A program made the position numbers and the translations under genes. From the NCBI RefSeq assembly GCF_003597395.2, contig NC_133771.1, positions 127,416,850-127,480,849 of the forward strand: a DNA stretch of 64,000 nt. The letters run 5' to 3'. The notes under the pieces are model-generated. The model searched no databases and was not told the origin of the DNA. It saw nothing but the letters and a program-made list of their open reading frames with translations. Every line of letters starts with the position of its first letter. Positions within the stretch are counted from its first letter, which is position 1. This DNA comes from Chelonoidis abingdonii. Taxonomy: Eukaryota > Chordata > Testudines > Testudinidae. Shown here in pieces: positions 13,015 to 25,932 of this stretch.

Positions 13015-13255
13015 ATGGTACAGAGAGGCAGAATGGTCTTGTGCCTAGATCCCTGGACTGGGAATCAGGACACTACATACTATTCCCAACTCTGCTAGGC
13101 GTCTGCTGAGTGACCTTGGGCAAGTCTTTTTATCGCTCTGTGGCTCAGATCCCTGTCTGTAAAATGGGTATAATGACATTTACCTCCTTTGTAAACTGCT
13201 TCAAGACCTACTGATGAAAAGTATTATGTAAGAGTCAGCTGTTATTGTTACAGAA
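13015..13255 (+). repeat. MIR-like tRNA-derived SINE, well preserved
   Basis: The layout is a tRNA-like head (CTAGATCCCTGGACTGGGAA, TCAGGACACTACATACTATTCCC), the core GAGTGACCTTGGGCAAGTC, the TCTGTAAAATGGGTATAATG segment, then ACCTCCTTTGTAAACTGCTTCAAG and a tail ending in GTTATTGTTA. The block order agrees with the MIR family. This is the clearest copy in the window and a useful reference for the interrupted copies. Confidence 0.8.
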
Positions 13256-16061
13256 AACCTGGGTTTAGCTAATCAATTTTATTATTATTGTTGCTAGGCA
13301 AGAATATTTTGCATTGAATTCAATGGAACTTTTGCAGGTTTTTTTTTTTTTTTTTACTGGTCTTTCATAAAAAAAAATAAAAATAAAATATGAATTCCAT
13401 ACCGTAAGCAAAATTTTGCATGTGTGTATGCATATTTTACTTCTGTTGAGCAGATTTAAACTTAATTGAGATTATACTTCCTATTACACTGGGGAAAACC
13501 TGACATGATTTTAAACACGGAAAAACAAATTGTTAAGTCTTTTATAATCACAGTTTGCAATTAACTTCTCATCCCTAATGCAAGTATAGCACTAATCTAT
13601 CAACTCATGCATTGTTACATTTGTCTCATTATACTGCATGATCACAGAAAATATACCGTATTATGGAAAATACGTATGTGTTGGTGGGTCTCCACTTAGC
13701 CACTATCTTAAAACACTTCCCTGAAAAAGCTAAATGGGCTTAAACTGAGTGGAAATAAATTATTATAGTTTCTGTCTAGTGTTTTGTTTTTCACGATAGC
13801 AATCCCTGTTATCTCAAAGTGATATGCATGTGCCAACTACATTCTGGCTTGCCTCATTTATTATAAAAGCACTGACCTTTCAAACATTCTCCTGGTCTTC
13901 CTTTAAAAAATAAACAAACATGTCAGTGTTAGTGAAGTAGAAAATTAGCCTTTTGAAACAAAACAAAAAATACCCACATTAAAAAAAAGCCATAACTAAA
14001 CGAAAAATGCATGCTGAATCATGTAAGGCTGATTTTATTGTGCATACTCCAGAAAGTCCTTGACATCACTAATGTTTGCCTTATGAATAAGTCCCAGAGC
14101 CAAAACTCCATCTGGAAGAGATTTGAACTGCTATCCACAGGCATTTCAGGATCTGAACCGAAAAATTTACGGCATTACAATCCAGCTAATTCTATTGCTT
14201 CTAATTCCAGCTGGACTTAAACTCTTAACTCTGCACTTCAGGCCTTCAGATATGTCCTATCACAGTAGCACCAATTCCCAGAGAATACTCAACTCCATGA
14301 CCCAAATGAGATTACATCCCTCCAGATAGACCAAGTAAATGGCTCATAACTTGTTTCTGTCACTTTCACTAATGCCTTTGTACCATGAAAGAAACCAGCA
14401 AAGGTGTAAATATCCACAAATGATTAACTGTGCTTTCCCCTGACTTCTATCAGTGATTCCAGTTGTCTGCTTCCTGCTGAGGACATCACAGAGATATGCA
14501 GTATCTAAACTTTCTCCTTAAATACTGTGTTAATCAACTGCTAGACAGATATTTGTACTTTATCAATTTACTGGTTGTTATTCTTGGTGATTTTATATCT
14601 ATCTATCTATATCTATCTCCATTCCTCTCCTCTCAGAACTGTTACATTTATACTTGAAAGGAGTCATACTTAGACTCTTTCAGATCAAGCTATATCATTG
14701 CACAAGCTATACCATTGCACACTTCCTCAGATTAAACAGGTTCCACCCGAAACGTGGCAAAATGGACTGATCAAAGCTTAGTCAGAAAGACATAGGTTAC
14801 TTTCAAGCACCTAAAGACACTGTTTTCAATCAACTGTCAACAGTTCCTTTAAAACAAGTGAAAGAGAAAGCAGTGATTCCTCCTCTAAAGATACAACTGA
14901 GAAATTGCCTTGGGAATCAAAATCAAAACTACGAATACACAGTCCAAACTAAGGAGTTCTTCTTAGAAACAGCTCCCTAGGATCATGGCATATTTATTTT
15001 GTGGGCACCCAGCAGTTAACAAAACAACAAAATAAAGAAGCTTCATTTCATAACTTGGTCTGTGAAACTGGAACCAATTCTACATTGGCACAAGTCATGT
15101 GAAGATTAAGGTGATAAAACATAAGGAATGATTAAGGGATCTGGACTTTGTAATTCCAACTCCTTGGCGATGCCTCTAGAGGACTGCAGAGAGGCAGACA
15201 CCACACAGAAAGCCTCCAACTGGAAACATTCTCTGCTGACCTCCCTTTACAACAAAAGGATAGACCACTTACACTCTACAGCACCTAAATAGATGGAAAT
15301 AGTTACCCAGATAATCCCTGTATATTGGAGCTCAAAAGTGCCACACATTAACTTATCGGATGTGAATACCAGCTTGGGAAAACTGCTATGCAAATTGGAA
15401 CCAGCCTCTGTGACTCATTCAAGGAACCATAACTAGACAAAGCCACTGATTAATATATGAAACCCAAGCATCAAGTGAGCGCCTTATAGTCTGCAGTTCA
15501 AACTGTCCTCAGTATCAATGAGGTTATCATGTAGTAAAAATAAAATATATTTATCTAGATAAAGAATGGCCTCCAAGCATTTGTTCTGTCATCAGAAGTG
15601 AGAAATCTTAGCCATCAACAGAATTTGATCATGGTACGTATTTCCACTAGACGTTTATAAACTTAGTATGTCACCAAAAAGCCATGCAGCCTTCAACAGC
15701 AAAGATTTTTTTTATTTTTAAATGCAATAAAACAAGAATTCAGTAAATACACACACACACTCAAATTATAACCCAGACCCACTAAGTCTTTAACAGTGTT
15801 AGAAGAAGGTCCAAATGTATGTTTTCCTACAATCTTTCATCAGCTGCATTTATACTAACGCAGAGCAATGGCACACTGCAATGAGTTTAACCAAAAATAT
15901 TATCCTATACATGGGATGAACTAGATGCCCTGACTTTTCTATATGCTACTTCTATTCTATGAGCGCAGGATATGCAAAAGTAGCAGAAGCTTCCCTTCAC
16001 CACCCCAACTATGTGCTTCAATTATGATTTTGAGGAGCCTCTCTGGGGGGGCTCTCTAGAG
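13256..16061. other. AT-rich DNA with no supported gene
   Basis: Contains a poly-T run at about 13339-13357, scattered A-rich runs and a TATC microsatellite at 14594. No frame has a recognisable domain, and no dispersed repeat was identified. Confidence 0.5.
14594..14619 (+). repeat. (TATC)n microsatellite
   Basis: Imperfect tetranucleotide units ATCTATCTATCTATATCTATC. Confidence 0.85.
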
Positions 16062-16788
16062 CCGGAGCAGGTAAACTTTTTGCCCTGAGGGTGCATCGGG
16101 TTTCGGACATTGTATGGAGGGCTGGCTGTGCCTCCCCAAAGAAGCCTGGCATGGCCTGGCCCCTGCTTCTCGCCCCGATGCCCACCCCCCCCAGGACTCC
16201 CTGCCACATCCAACTCTCCCACTCCCTGTCCCCCAGAACCCACACCCCGACTTCCCCCTGCCACCCTATCCAACCCCTCCTCTCATTCCTGACTCCCCTC
16301 CCTCAGAACCCTTGCTCCAGACTCCCCTCCGCTGCCTCATCCAACCCCTTCTCCTTCCTGACTGCCCCCCGGGACCCCTGCACCCATTCAACCCCCCCGA
16401 TCCCCGCCCTTTGACCGCCCCAACTCCTATCCGCCCCCCACCCCCTGTCCACCATCCCGAGCTCCCCTGCCCTCTATCCAACCCCACTTCCTCTCTTACC
16501 GCGCTGTCTGGAGCACCGGTGGCTGGCAGTGCTACAGTCGCGCCGCCCCGCTGGAGCCAGCCACGCCACCACGCAGCACAGAGCACCAGGTCAGGCTACG
16601 GCTCTGCAGCTGTGCTGCCCGGCTGCCCAGAGCATTGCAACAATGGTGCAGTGAGCTGAGGCTGCGGGGGAGGGAGGAACAGCAGGGGAGGGACTGGGGG
16701 CTAGCCTCTCAGACCAGGAGCTCAGGGGCCAGGCAGGAGGGTTCCATGGGCCGGATGTGGCCCGCGAGCCGTAGTTTGCCCACTTCTG
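16062..16788 (-). mobile_element. hAT-type non-autonomous element, 727 bp, strongly C-rich on the plus strand
   Basis: The right end reads GCCGTAGTTTGCCCACTTCTG and the left end CCGGAGCAGGTAAACTTTTT, a decayed inverted pair. Flanking octamers CTCTAGAG (16054-16061) and CTGTAAAG (16789-16796) agree at 6 of 8 positions, fitting an old hAT duplication. The left end in reverse complement matches the terminus at 1-40. The interior is a long cytosine-rich block (CCCCTCC, CCCCAC, ATCCAACCCC units recurring every few tens of bases from about 16170 to 16500). This block generates spurious proline-rich frames of up to 181 codons. No transposase is encoded. Confidence 0.8.
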
Positions 16789-17396
16789 CTGTAAAGAGTG
16801 CCAACAAAGATACTAACTTAAAAAGAAATGTCAAGACCTTGCTCAATTTTTATGTATACTGGTGACTAATTGTTAATATCAATCAGCACTGTATCAACAT
16901 GCAGAGCAACTGGACAATATAAGCTTTGAGAAGTTTTGTGGTCAGGTATCTGGTCAATATTTGGTTCTGCTTTATGGGTTGAACCAGCTCCATGAAGTTT
17001 AACAGAAAGACTCCCACCATCTCCAAGATAAATTGGTTTGGGCATTTAATGATTTTTAAAACAGTGGTTTTCAACCAAGAGAACAGCATCTGTGGAAAAC
17101 TTCCCAAGTCTTCTGCTGCGCAAGTATATTACTCTTACAAATCCTGCTAGAAACCTTACTTCACTATTCTGTTTTTGTTTCTGCTCTGCTGTCAGTGATA
17201 GTGGCAGTACTTTTCAAACAGATATTTCACATTGGTAGATATTTCTACAGTAATGAAAGCCATAGTCTGCAAGCATGTTTTGTATTCATTTCCACTCTGT
17301 TTCACTTTCATGAGTGCTTGAATTGTTTAACCAAAAACACCTTTGAGCAAGGCATTATTCTACCTTATATTCACATTCACCATCCACTTAGGAGCA

Positions 17397-17464
17397 GAGG
17401 CCCGGATTCTAAAGGTATTTAGGTCTTGCCCTGTGATTAAGTTTGCTAGGTGCCTTTTCAAAAG
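17397..17464. repeat. Short foldback repeat (type beta)
   Basis: GGCCCGGATTCTAAAGGTAT followed by TTAGGT, then TTTGCTAGGTGCCTTTTCAAAA. This resembles the dispersed repeat whose arms read 'ccagattttaaaggtattta', also seen at 23352, 33300 and 50657. Confidence 0.5.
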
Positions 17465-17523
17465 TGAGTTACCTCCTCTCTCACATATCCTGAGACCAAC
17501 ACAGCTACAACAAAACAGTAAAT

Positions 17524-17640
17524 AACCTTAAGCATGTAAGTTGTGCTACTGAAGCCATTGGAAAATGTGCACAAACTAAAAGTTAAGCACATACTTAAAT
17601 ATCTTGCTGAACCCTGGTCATATTTAGCACATCATCATGA
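17524..17640. repeat. Short foldback repeat (type alpha)
   Basis: CCTTAAGCATGTAAGTTGTG, 'actgaagccattgg', then AGTTAAGCACATACTTAAAT and CTTGCTGAACCCTGG. The two arms are inverted around a decayed CATTGAAGTCAATG-like centre. Matching copies lie at 25400, 41096 and 53642. Confidence 0.6.
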
Positions 17641-17931
17641 TATGACACTCAGGGCCCATCCAAATTGCTTTATCCTGTCAGGTATGTCAACAATAGGGCT
17701 ATTTCTAACAAGAAACAACAAGGCAATTTGAATATCAGTAGTACTTTGCTCTTAAGCTCTAGTTCCTTCCATTCAAGGATCTCAATGTACTTCACAAACA
17801 GGAATCAAAATGTCTCCTACCACTCCTCTGCGACAAATAAATGTTATTTATGGTTTTACAGAGTTAACTGAGGAAGTAACATTAAAGTCAACAGTGTCAA
17901 ACATGGGATCTTACAAATGGGCATCTAAATA

Positions 17932-18152
17932 AAATTCGCCTGACCTTCAGAGGTGCTCAGCACCTACTCTCATTGATCTAAGTTTTGCAGAATCAAACCT
18001 GTTTTGTTCAGATAAGTAAATATGGATTTAGATACCTAGCTTTCGATATCCAAAACCTGTTATTCAGAGATGCTGGACACTCGCAGCAGTTGACTACATA
18101 CCTGAAATCAGTGTGATTTGAAGGCATTCAGCACCTCTGAAAAATCAGGCTT
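17932..18152. repeat. Foldback repeat with terminal inverted arms (type gamma)
   Basis: The left arm GCCTGACCTTCAGAGGTGCT (about 17938) pairs with the right arm GCATTCAGCACCTCTGAAAA plus ATCAGGC at about 18123-18151. The centre is about 170 bp and may include a second short repeat (AAATATGGATTTAGATACCT). No coding capacity. Partial relatives are at 28443 and 60600. Confidence 0.65.
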
Positions 18153-21100
18153 CCAGGTCTGAAAATTTCAACCTGATCAGGATCAGAGAATGAATTGTTG
18201 GAAACCCGGGAATATAGCTCAGTCAGAACCAGAGCCATCAGTATGCACTTGAAATTTTGTTCTGTGAATCTACATAGCTCATCTGTAGGGCTCTGTTTGA
18301 GATAACTGCCTATTAGGTACAAAAAACATTCCAGATAAAACAAATCACCACACTCTGATTAGTTTCTTTGGAAATGAATAATTACATCCTCCAGGTCACT
18401 CATCTTGGATGTGACTCTTTGCTATTTTCCATAATGCAGATCTATGTAAATCCCAACATAAAGAGATTTACAATCTATTTCAATTACATTTAACTCCAAA
18501 AAAGTTTCTTTTCCCTACTCTATTTTACTCGTTTTAAGATGTTTCTTTCTTTGGCACCTATGCACTGATGATCTAAAGTAATTTTTTTCCAGGTGTGAAC
18601 TACACCCTTTCAAAAAAATCTGACATTTTTCTTTTGTCTTCCAGCTGGTTGCCATGGCTTTCTTCTCCTCACCCCATATTCTAGGAAACATAATGCTTCC
18701 TTGTTCCCTGCTCCTAAATCAAGAGAAAATTAGTGGTTATAGCATTGGGGCAAAGGCTCTCTTTCTTCTGGGTGGAAGCATAGCTTTCTCACTTCTTACC
18801 CCTGGAAAACAAAAACCCAGCAGGTTATGATTGCCAAGACTCGTATCCAGAAACTCATCATGAGCTAAAATGCATCTGGCACCAAGGAACAGAAGGTCTG
18901 GGCACTAAAGCAGGGTATTACTGATGTGCCAAGACCAGATTTCTGTTGATGAACCTTTATGGATGTCGACACTGAATAGGATTGGCTGAAGGCACTCACA
19001 AAGTGGAGATTTGTTGGCTCACATACATCATTAATGAAATGATAGCATGTGGAGGAGAGAAAACCTCAATCAAATATGATAAAACTGTATTTCTGGTATT
19101 TATTTCCCACAATGCTAAATTAAGCATCCCTTACACCCCTCCTCTCTGCCCCCTTTCCTGGCTGCATAACAAACATCATCAAAGGGCGTTGATTCTCAAA
19201 GGACTGCCTTAGAAGTGGTTATCTTCTAAACAGCAAGCAAGGAAATTTTTACTGAAACCTTTGTGAACTATAAAGAGGGTGGAGGTGGTCATGCAGAGAA
19301 TAAAATGCAGTAATAGACTAATAGAAAAAATCCAGTAAAGTAATCCATAATAACTGCATTGCTTTTGAAAATCTTGCCTCACCAATATAACAAACATCAA
19401 GGATAATAAAAAGTTGTTAGGCATCATCTGTCACATTCCTGTTGCATTTGTTATCTGGACTTCTAAAATAGCTAAGGGATCAGTTGGTTTGAACTTTTAT
19501 GGTGAGTTTTAAATATAGCTAGCCCACTGGGTGAAGTTAATATAAAAATAGGTAGTCCAAATAAATGTCTCTTTTCATATTTAACTAAATAGCAAAAATT
19601 CAAAGAAATAGCAGCCGAGCAAAGCAAAGGAGACATTACCTACTAATGAAAAATCTGCCATGAATCATTCATAATTCGCTCAGTAATAATTTACACTTGG
19701 CTGCATTTTATTGTGTTGAACAGAATGTAATCAGCCCTGATGACCTTTAAGTACTCTTTTAAGTCAGGTATCTCAAAATGTGATCTGTACTCAGCAAGGT
19801 CTCTGAATTCCATTTTACTCAGTGCTTTGAAACAGAAAGCTGTGCAAAGATACAATTCTTATCCATCCTGTGGATTGACAGTATGTTTTAGCATTTATTC
19901 ATAGCTTTAATGATTAGCATGAACTTTATTTTATCCAAATTGAAATGCACTGTGTCATTGTCCAGGTGTGATTAAGATGATGGTACTGCACTGGAACCAA
20001 AAGAGGCCTCTAACTGAAAGAAAAATGCATCATGTGTATTTGTGAACAATTTTAAAATAATAATGCTGATATGAAGTCCCGACACCCTATGTGAACAGTT
20101 TGGCAGGACACATAAGTAATTTGGTCGGTTTTGCTTTTATGGAAACCAATACATCATAAGACTTGTTAATTTTAAAGGGTTTTGGGACAAATTATTTGCA
20201 GATGTAAATGAGGAAAATTCAGTTAAAGCCAGAAGAGCTGCACCTGTCTGCACTAGCAGAGAAATTAGCTCTCATTTGAGGGTTTTGGTGTTTTGTTTGT
20301 TTGGGAGGGCGGGGTCAAACGCCAATAAACCACTAGGAAAAGTTACATTGAACTAAATGTACTTCTTTTAGGTGGAACATAAACCCAGTTCCTTCTTTCA
20401 GGGTCTCTAGAACTTTCTGTTCAGTTAAAATTCATGCTAAGTACATTAAAAGCAACAGACAGGAAATATAACTTTCCTTTGGGCTATCTCCGTCATCATC
20501 ATCTGAAGGCCCCCTGCCTCTATGGCTACTAGCTAAGACAAAGATTGGAGGGCCCGGACACTTTGTCTGTTAACTCAGGAAATATATTCCATCTCACTTA
20601 AGTAATTAATGCTGGTAGCAGAAAGAATCTCTAGCCAATGTGTGTCTACCATGTCTCAATAATCTAGAGCAGATTTGTAATTAGCATAAATATACAAAAT
20701 TGCCAAAAAAAAAGCAATTTTCAGGGGAATATTCTAAAATTAGAGTTGTAACTTAATATCAGTATTCAAGGAAAATACAGCATGTAGGTATTTGTATATA
20801 ATAATTACCATAAGATGTTTTGTTCAGGGGCTGGGTTCCCTAAGTAGAAGAGAGAAAGAGTGCATCCAGTTATGCCAAGAGAAGTAAGAGAGAGGAAGAG
20901 GCAGCAATTGTGTGAATGAGTATAGCCCTCTTCAGCAGCATCTCTGATTGCCTTGGAGTGGTAGAATCCACTTGGCTCCTATTCCTGCAATGTGACTCCA
21001 TGGCTAAGCTTGTGCTCCTTGGGTTGATGGCTGCTCTCAGCTTGCTGGTCTTCTTGAGCTATACTAGATACTTAATGCATGGTGCCTCTATTCAGTAATC

Positions 21101-23457
21101 AGAGGAATAAATGAATAAACAGCCCTTATGACTTCTGGGACACTAACAATTTCTGTACTTTAAAGGAACCAAGAAGCAACCATTTGCACGAAAAATCAAA
21201 CATTTAAAGGAAAGGGTAGGGTTAAATTAAAAGGATTAAGGACAGGGATAAAGGGAAAAGGCAAGAGAGTCAAAGTTAACAAAAGAATGATTATCAAAAC
21301 CTATAAAAAAAACACTCCTTCCCTCTAATAAATATTCATAACACAGCCCTATTCTGAGCAAATTATATATTTGTTTAGGCTTGCATGACTTATTATAAGG
21401 CTGTCTTGAATATTAAGATTACTAAATCCGTAGAAAGGGTTCTCAACTGAAGTTCCCTTTTTTAAGTAATGGATGTAGAAATGCTGTCCAATGGAGGGTC
21501 GCACTTTTACCAGGAACTTGAGAGCAGCACACAGTTTACCTAGAAAAAGGCAAACTGAGGCCAATTACAACAAGATAGCAAATCAAATAATAGAGATTTG
21601 TGGTCTCTGTGAGCTGCATCTTTGAATGAAATAATGAAGGTGGCAGTGTGCTCTGTTTTACTTCATAGACACCATGTGGACACTTTTTGGTTACCTTTAT
21701 TTTAAGCAATACTAAATTTAAAAGAAGAGGTCATATTGCTAGCAAAAAAAGACCACTGTAAATTTGCTAATGGAACAGTGTTAAGTTTATGCATCAGCAA
21801 AGTTGTTCTAAAATACAAACTCCAGAGCTATGATTGTGTGTGTTGGTGCACCAATGAAACAGACAGTTTGCAGTTTTCTTTTCTGACTGTATCAGTTCTT
21901 TGCTTTTTGTTTTTATTGCAGATGGTTTTCACATATGCTTTTTGTTTGGTGCCCAAGTGTTTTGCACATTTATTTTGGTTAGAGTTTTGGCTTAGGATGT
22001 CAGTGAGTGAACTACATGAATGGAAAAGAGAATTTGATAGGATAATGATGGGGGAATGGGGATAGTGAGAGAGTGCACAAATCTGGATTTAAAAATACTT
22101 TGAGAGTCTTTGGGTGTATTATCAGTACTTGGAGCTGAACACTCTACTACCTGCTACCCTCCTCTGGGAGAGCATCTGCAGGAGAACAGATTCCAAAAGC
22201 AGGATAAATATGGGAGCTGCTGGAGAAGAAACATTGTCTTGGATATGTTTCGGCATACCAAATGAAGGGAAAAATAGGTCTTGCTTACTTCTAGTCAAGA
22301 TGTTTTATGTCTGTTATCTTCGTGCTAAAAATGTCCACATGCCTTTCCAATCTTGCACAAACTAATCTTCCTTCTTCTCTATACTGCCATGAATTAAAAG
22401 GCTGGTAAGCTAGGTCATAAAATTCACAATGATCTTCCACTGAATCTGTGTCTATTTCAGAGACAAGGGGATTTTTCTTTACATTAATCATAAACAAATA
22501 TAAAAAAAAGAAAATGTAATCTTAGCACAACGCTAGACATCCAAGTAGGCAGTGCAAGCCATTCATAGGCGCGATCTAACTGCACTCTCTACTACCAAAC
22601 TGAAATGTTATACAGTAATTAAAAAGGGATTACAGAGCAACACTATCATTAGTTCAGGTTGAAAGATGCTTTCCATTATAAGCCTGATCTTTGTATACGC
22701 TGGTCCAAAGTTCTCAGACAAACCCATTTCAGCATGAGGTTTCTTAAGTTTATCCTCAAGCCAGAGGAGACATTTGTTGGCTGTGATTTTTGAAAATTGG
22801 ATGTTAACCAAATTGTTTTTTGCATTATGAGACTTCAAAAACGTATTCTTTCTCCAGCTACGAAAACCTCTTGTTAGCCATTTCACGTGCACTCAAGAAT
22901 GCCCAGGATTCCTACAGTTCCCATCTATACTCTACATACTGGCCAATAAGCTGCCACTCATCCACAACATATGGGTGGGAGACTTGGGCCCCACAGTCCG
23001 GGTCACCCACCCAGTATAAGCCATGAATGCCAACTTTTCACCTCTCCTGGACATGGACCAGAGTCATCAGCCACTGCCATTCACTATACACATGTAATCT
23101 GCAGACTCCACTATACCCTGTTCACACTCCTTTTATGAGTTAAATACCCACTCGCATATTGTCTATTCTAGGCATGAGCCACAGATACTATAATACCCTA
23201 AATATCCCCCTAATGTGAGCTGATGGTCCTCTCCTAATGTATGCTGTAATATTAGCATTCACTGAAATGAATGTGCACACTGTTGTAATTCATATACTGT
23301 ATACAGTAGAGCAGATTTAAATTTCTTTTGTGTGGGAGCTGGCAGGGGTCTCTGACCCAGATTTTTTAAAGGTATTTAGGTTCTGCTACACTAATTCAAA
23401 CCATTCAAAATGAAGTGGGCAATTACCACCTCTGCAGTCATAGGACAAAGAAGAGAT
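18153..23457. other. Five-kilobase stretch without supported genes or named repeats
   Basis: Frames of 109 codons (21736-22065) and 94 codons (22608-22892, minus) show no recognisable domain. The part from about 19600 to 20700 is AT-rich with homeodomain-like TAAT motifs and no visible repeats. That makes it a reasonable place to look for conserved noncoding sequence, but nothing in one sequence can show this. Confidence 0.5.
23352..23400. repeat. Fragment of short foldback repeat (type beta)
   Basis: CCCAGATTTTTTAAAGGTAT then TTAGGTTC matches one arm of the copies at 17397 and 50657. The opposite arm is missing, interrupted close to the element at 23458. Confidence 0.45.
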
Positions 23458-23726
23458 GGGCTATGTCTACATCACAGCCTATGTCGACATAACTTATGTC
23501 GCTCAGGGGTATTAAAAATCCACACCCCTGAGTGACATGTTGGCGTAACATATAATTGCTTGTGGGCACAGCACTATGTTGGCAGGAAAGCTTCTCCCAT
23601 CAACATAGCTACTGTCATTTGCGGAGGTGGTTTTATTATGCTAACAGGAGAGTGCTCTGCAGTCGGCATAAAGTGTCTTTACTTGATGTGTCGCTGCAGC
23701 ACTGTATGTATAGATCTGGCCTTAGT
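23458..23726. mobile_element. hAT-type miniature element with internal hairpin
   Basis: The left end GGGCTATGTCTACATCAC and the right end TATAGATCTGGCC are degraded inverted termini of the small 'ctatgtctacact' elements I recall from turtles. A strong internal hairpin pairs ATGTCGCTCAGGGGT (about 23497) with ACCCCTGAGTGACAT (about 23525). GGCAGGAAAGCTTCTCCC and ACAGGAGAGTGCTCTGC blocks lie downstream. No clean 8-bp duplication is visible, so the ends are approximate. Confidence 0.65.
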
Positions 23727-24202
23727 GGGTTACAGATTGAAGTAATGAGACATTAAATCAGTCTGTCTAGCAGCATTATGAATGTATGCTCCCAGGCTCA
23801 TCTTTTGAAGGTGTTCTGAAGGTTTCCTTTGTGGATGTGGACTGAGAAGTTAGATAAAAAGTGATCAATTTGTGAAAAGTGTTTACCCGGGTGCAATAGG
23901 GTGTTTTTGCACCCAACAACTATTTGGGTGAAACTAGGTGATCACTATGCTCTCTAATGAACATACACAGAAAATGGTAAGAGACAAAAACACCACTTCA
24001 TTTTGAATGGCTTCTTGCAACATTTGTTAATGCCTAATATTTAACAATCTGTTCCACCTTATAGTTAGCTGTGACATTCTGAGTACCTTTCTCAGATCTT
24101 AAGAAGAGTTCAGTGGAGCTGGAAAGCCTGTCTCTTCACCAACAGAGGATGGTCCAACAGAAGATGTTACCTCACCCACCTTGTCTCTCTCATGCTTAGT
24201 CA

Positions 24203-24245
24203 GTCACATACTTAAGTATCTTGCTGGTACAGAGCCTAAGCAAAG
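24203..24245. repeat. Fragment of short foldback repeat (type alpha)
   Basis: CACATACTTAAGTATCTTGC then TGGTACAGAGCC matches the right arm of the copies at 17524 and 53642. Confidence 0.4.
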
Positions 24246-24609
24246 AAAAATGCCAGCCCATTCTCAATAGAAATGTCACTTAGGTCCCATCAAAGCTCAG
24301 CTTCCAGCTGAAGTGCCCCCCCAAGTGAAGTGTTGGAGGAATGCAAGCCTGGAAAGCATAGCTGACAAATGTGCAGTTTCATAAACTACCATCTCATAAG
24401 TTTGAAAAGTCAATTATTCACAACAAGACTTTTAGGAAAATGCTTGCAAAATTAATCTGTTAAGTAACACATCTATTTAGTTTTGCTAATGAAAAAATAA
24501 TTGCACAAAGAAACAAAGCACCTTAGATTCAAAGAGCAAGTCAAGGTAGCCTTGAGAATAAGGTTTATGATCATATCATCACTGTTTGTTATTTGCTTTC
24601 TTAACACCG

Positions 24610-24649
<40 letters not shown>
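24610..24649 (+). repeat. (CA)n microsatellite
   Basis: About 19 uninterrupted CA units. The overlapping 65-codon frame with a Thr-His run is a consequence of this repeat. Confidence 0.97.
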
Positions 24650-24652
<3 letters not shown>

Positions 24653-25007
24653 ATTTCCCTCTTTTTATTTAATGGAAGCAGCTATTCAAAGTCTCTAGAT
24701 GCTTTTAGAATAAATAAAATATATAAAAAGATGAAGAACATCCACAAAATCTGGAGTACAGTGCCCAACCAAACCCACCCTCACTAGAATAATATTCAAA
24801 TTAATTGCAACACCCACATTTTACCATCCACAGCCCATATCCCACTCTTATCAAAGACCCAGTACAGGGGGGAAAAAGTGAAGAGTTAGTCCAGAGTTGA
24901 GGATGCCTAAGTGAAAAATATCTGCCACCAGCCCCCTCTCATGTAAACCAAGGAACTATTATAATGTTTCCACTTATCTCAACAATGGTAATATCACAAG
25001 TGGAGAG

Positions 25008-25084
25008 ATGGGCTCTGATGTATTAAACCAGTGATTTCAATGGAGTTACACCAGCCTTACACCATTACAAATGAAATCAGAATC
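25008..25084. repeat. Short foldback repeat (type delta)
   Basis: GGGCTCTGATGTATTAAACC, AGTGATTTCAATGGAGTTAC, then CCAGCCTTACACCATTACAA and ATGAAATCAGAATCT. The block order follows the 'gggccaaattctg ... caatggagttac ... tcagaatttggccc' plan seen at 25822. Confidence 0.5.
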
Positions 25085-25399
25085 TACTGAGGTCTACTTC
25101 TTGGCGTGCAGAACGCCCTTTTTTTCAAATGGGAATTACACATGCAGAGGATTTTCAGAAATGGCCACAACACTTATGCACCATTCTCTGTTTCACTATC
25201 AGGTTCATCATTATGTCATCACCCTGGGCAGTGGTAACACAGATAAATTTAAGTTTAGTTTTGCCTTTTTATAAAAATTGTCAGTTTCAACTTGGGGCTG
25301 TAAAACAAGAGTCCTCACCAAAACTACATATAAATTGTTGACAAACATTTTCTATGTCAACCAATAAATGTATTTATCCATGAAAGTCATTTTTATGCA

Positions 25400-25513
25400 G
25401 TCAGTGCATTCTTAGGCCTCACTACAGCAAGACATTGAAGTATGTGCTTATCTTTAAACACAAGGGTAGTCCCCACTTAAGTCAAGAGCTTTGCTGGATC
25501 AGGGCTTTAGACT
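25400..25513. repeat. Short foldback repeat (type alpha)
   Basis: The left arm includes CAGCAAGACATTGAAGTATG and TGCTTATCTTTAAACACAAG. The centre is GTAGTCCCCACTTAAGTCAA and the right arm GAGCTTTGCTGGATCAGGGC. It closely parallels 41096 and 53642. Confidence 0.6.
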
Positions 25514-25821
25514 GTTATGTTTTCTGAATCTTATTTACTTCTTTAAAGTATGCAGCTGTAGCAGGGTCAAAGTTAGCACAGACAGAAATAATGACTGAAA
25601 CTGACCATAAAATGCCACAAGTCTAGTCTGTGTTTCAGCCACATCTCTGAACCTGTGGGGGTGCCAGATCACTACAAATAAAGAGGAGATAATCTTGCAA
25701 AGGACAGAACTTTCATTCATAAAAAGAGTTCTTATCTTGGTTTAAAAAACCAAGAAGATGAAGTCAAACAATGAGCTGAGAAGCAGTTCAATACAATGCA
25801 TTTGTACTAACAAACACCAAG

Positions 25822-25932
25822 GGCCAGATTCCAGAGTACAGGACACTAGCATAAATTCTGAACAACTGCATTGACTTACACATAATTATTCTAGATTTAC
25901 AATGGCATAAATAAGATCAGAATGTGACCCAA
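25822..25932. repeat. Short foldback repeat (type delta)
   Basis: The ends GGGCCAGATTCCAGAGT and AAGATCAGAATGTGACCC are inverted. Inner ATTTACAATGGCATAAATAA pairs loosely with 'gcattgacttacacataatt'. No coding capacity. Confidence 0.6.

Noticed and set aside
16114..16659. 181-codon proline-rich open frame
   Set aside because: It lies entirely inside the C-rich hAT element, overlaps other long frames on both strands, and has no domain. Cytosine-rich DNA lacks stop codons by composition.
21736..22065. 109-codon frame with a hydrophobic stretch, preceded internally by a TTTTTATTGCAG acceptor-like site
   Set aside because: No recognisable family, no matching donor context, and the acceptor-like sequence is common by chance in T-rich DNA.
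24501..24698. Frame with a Thr-His repeat
   Set aside because: Translation of the (CA)n microsatellite.
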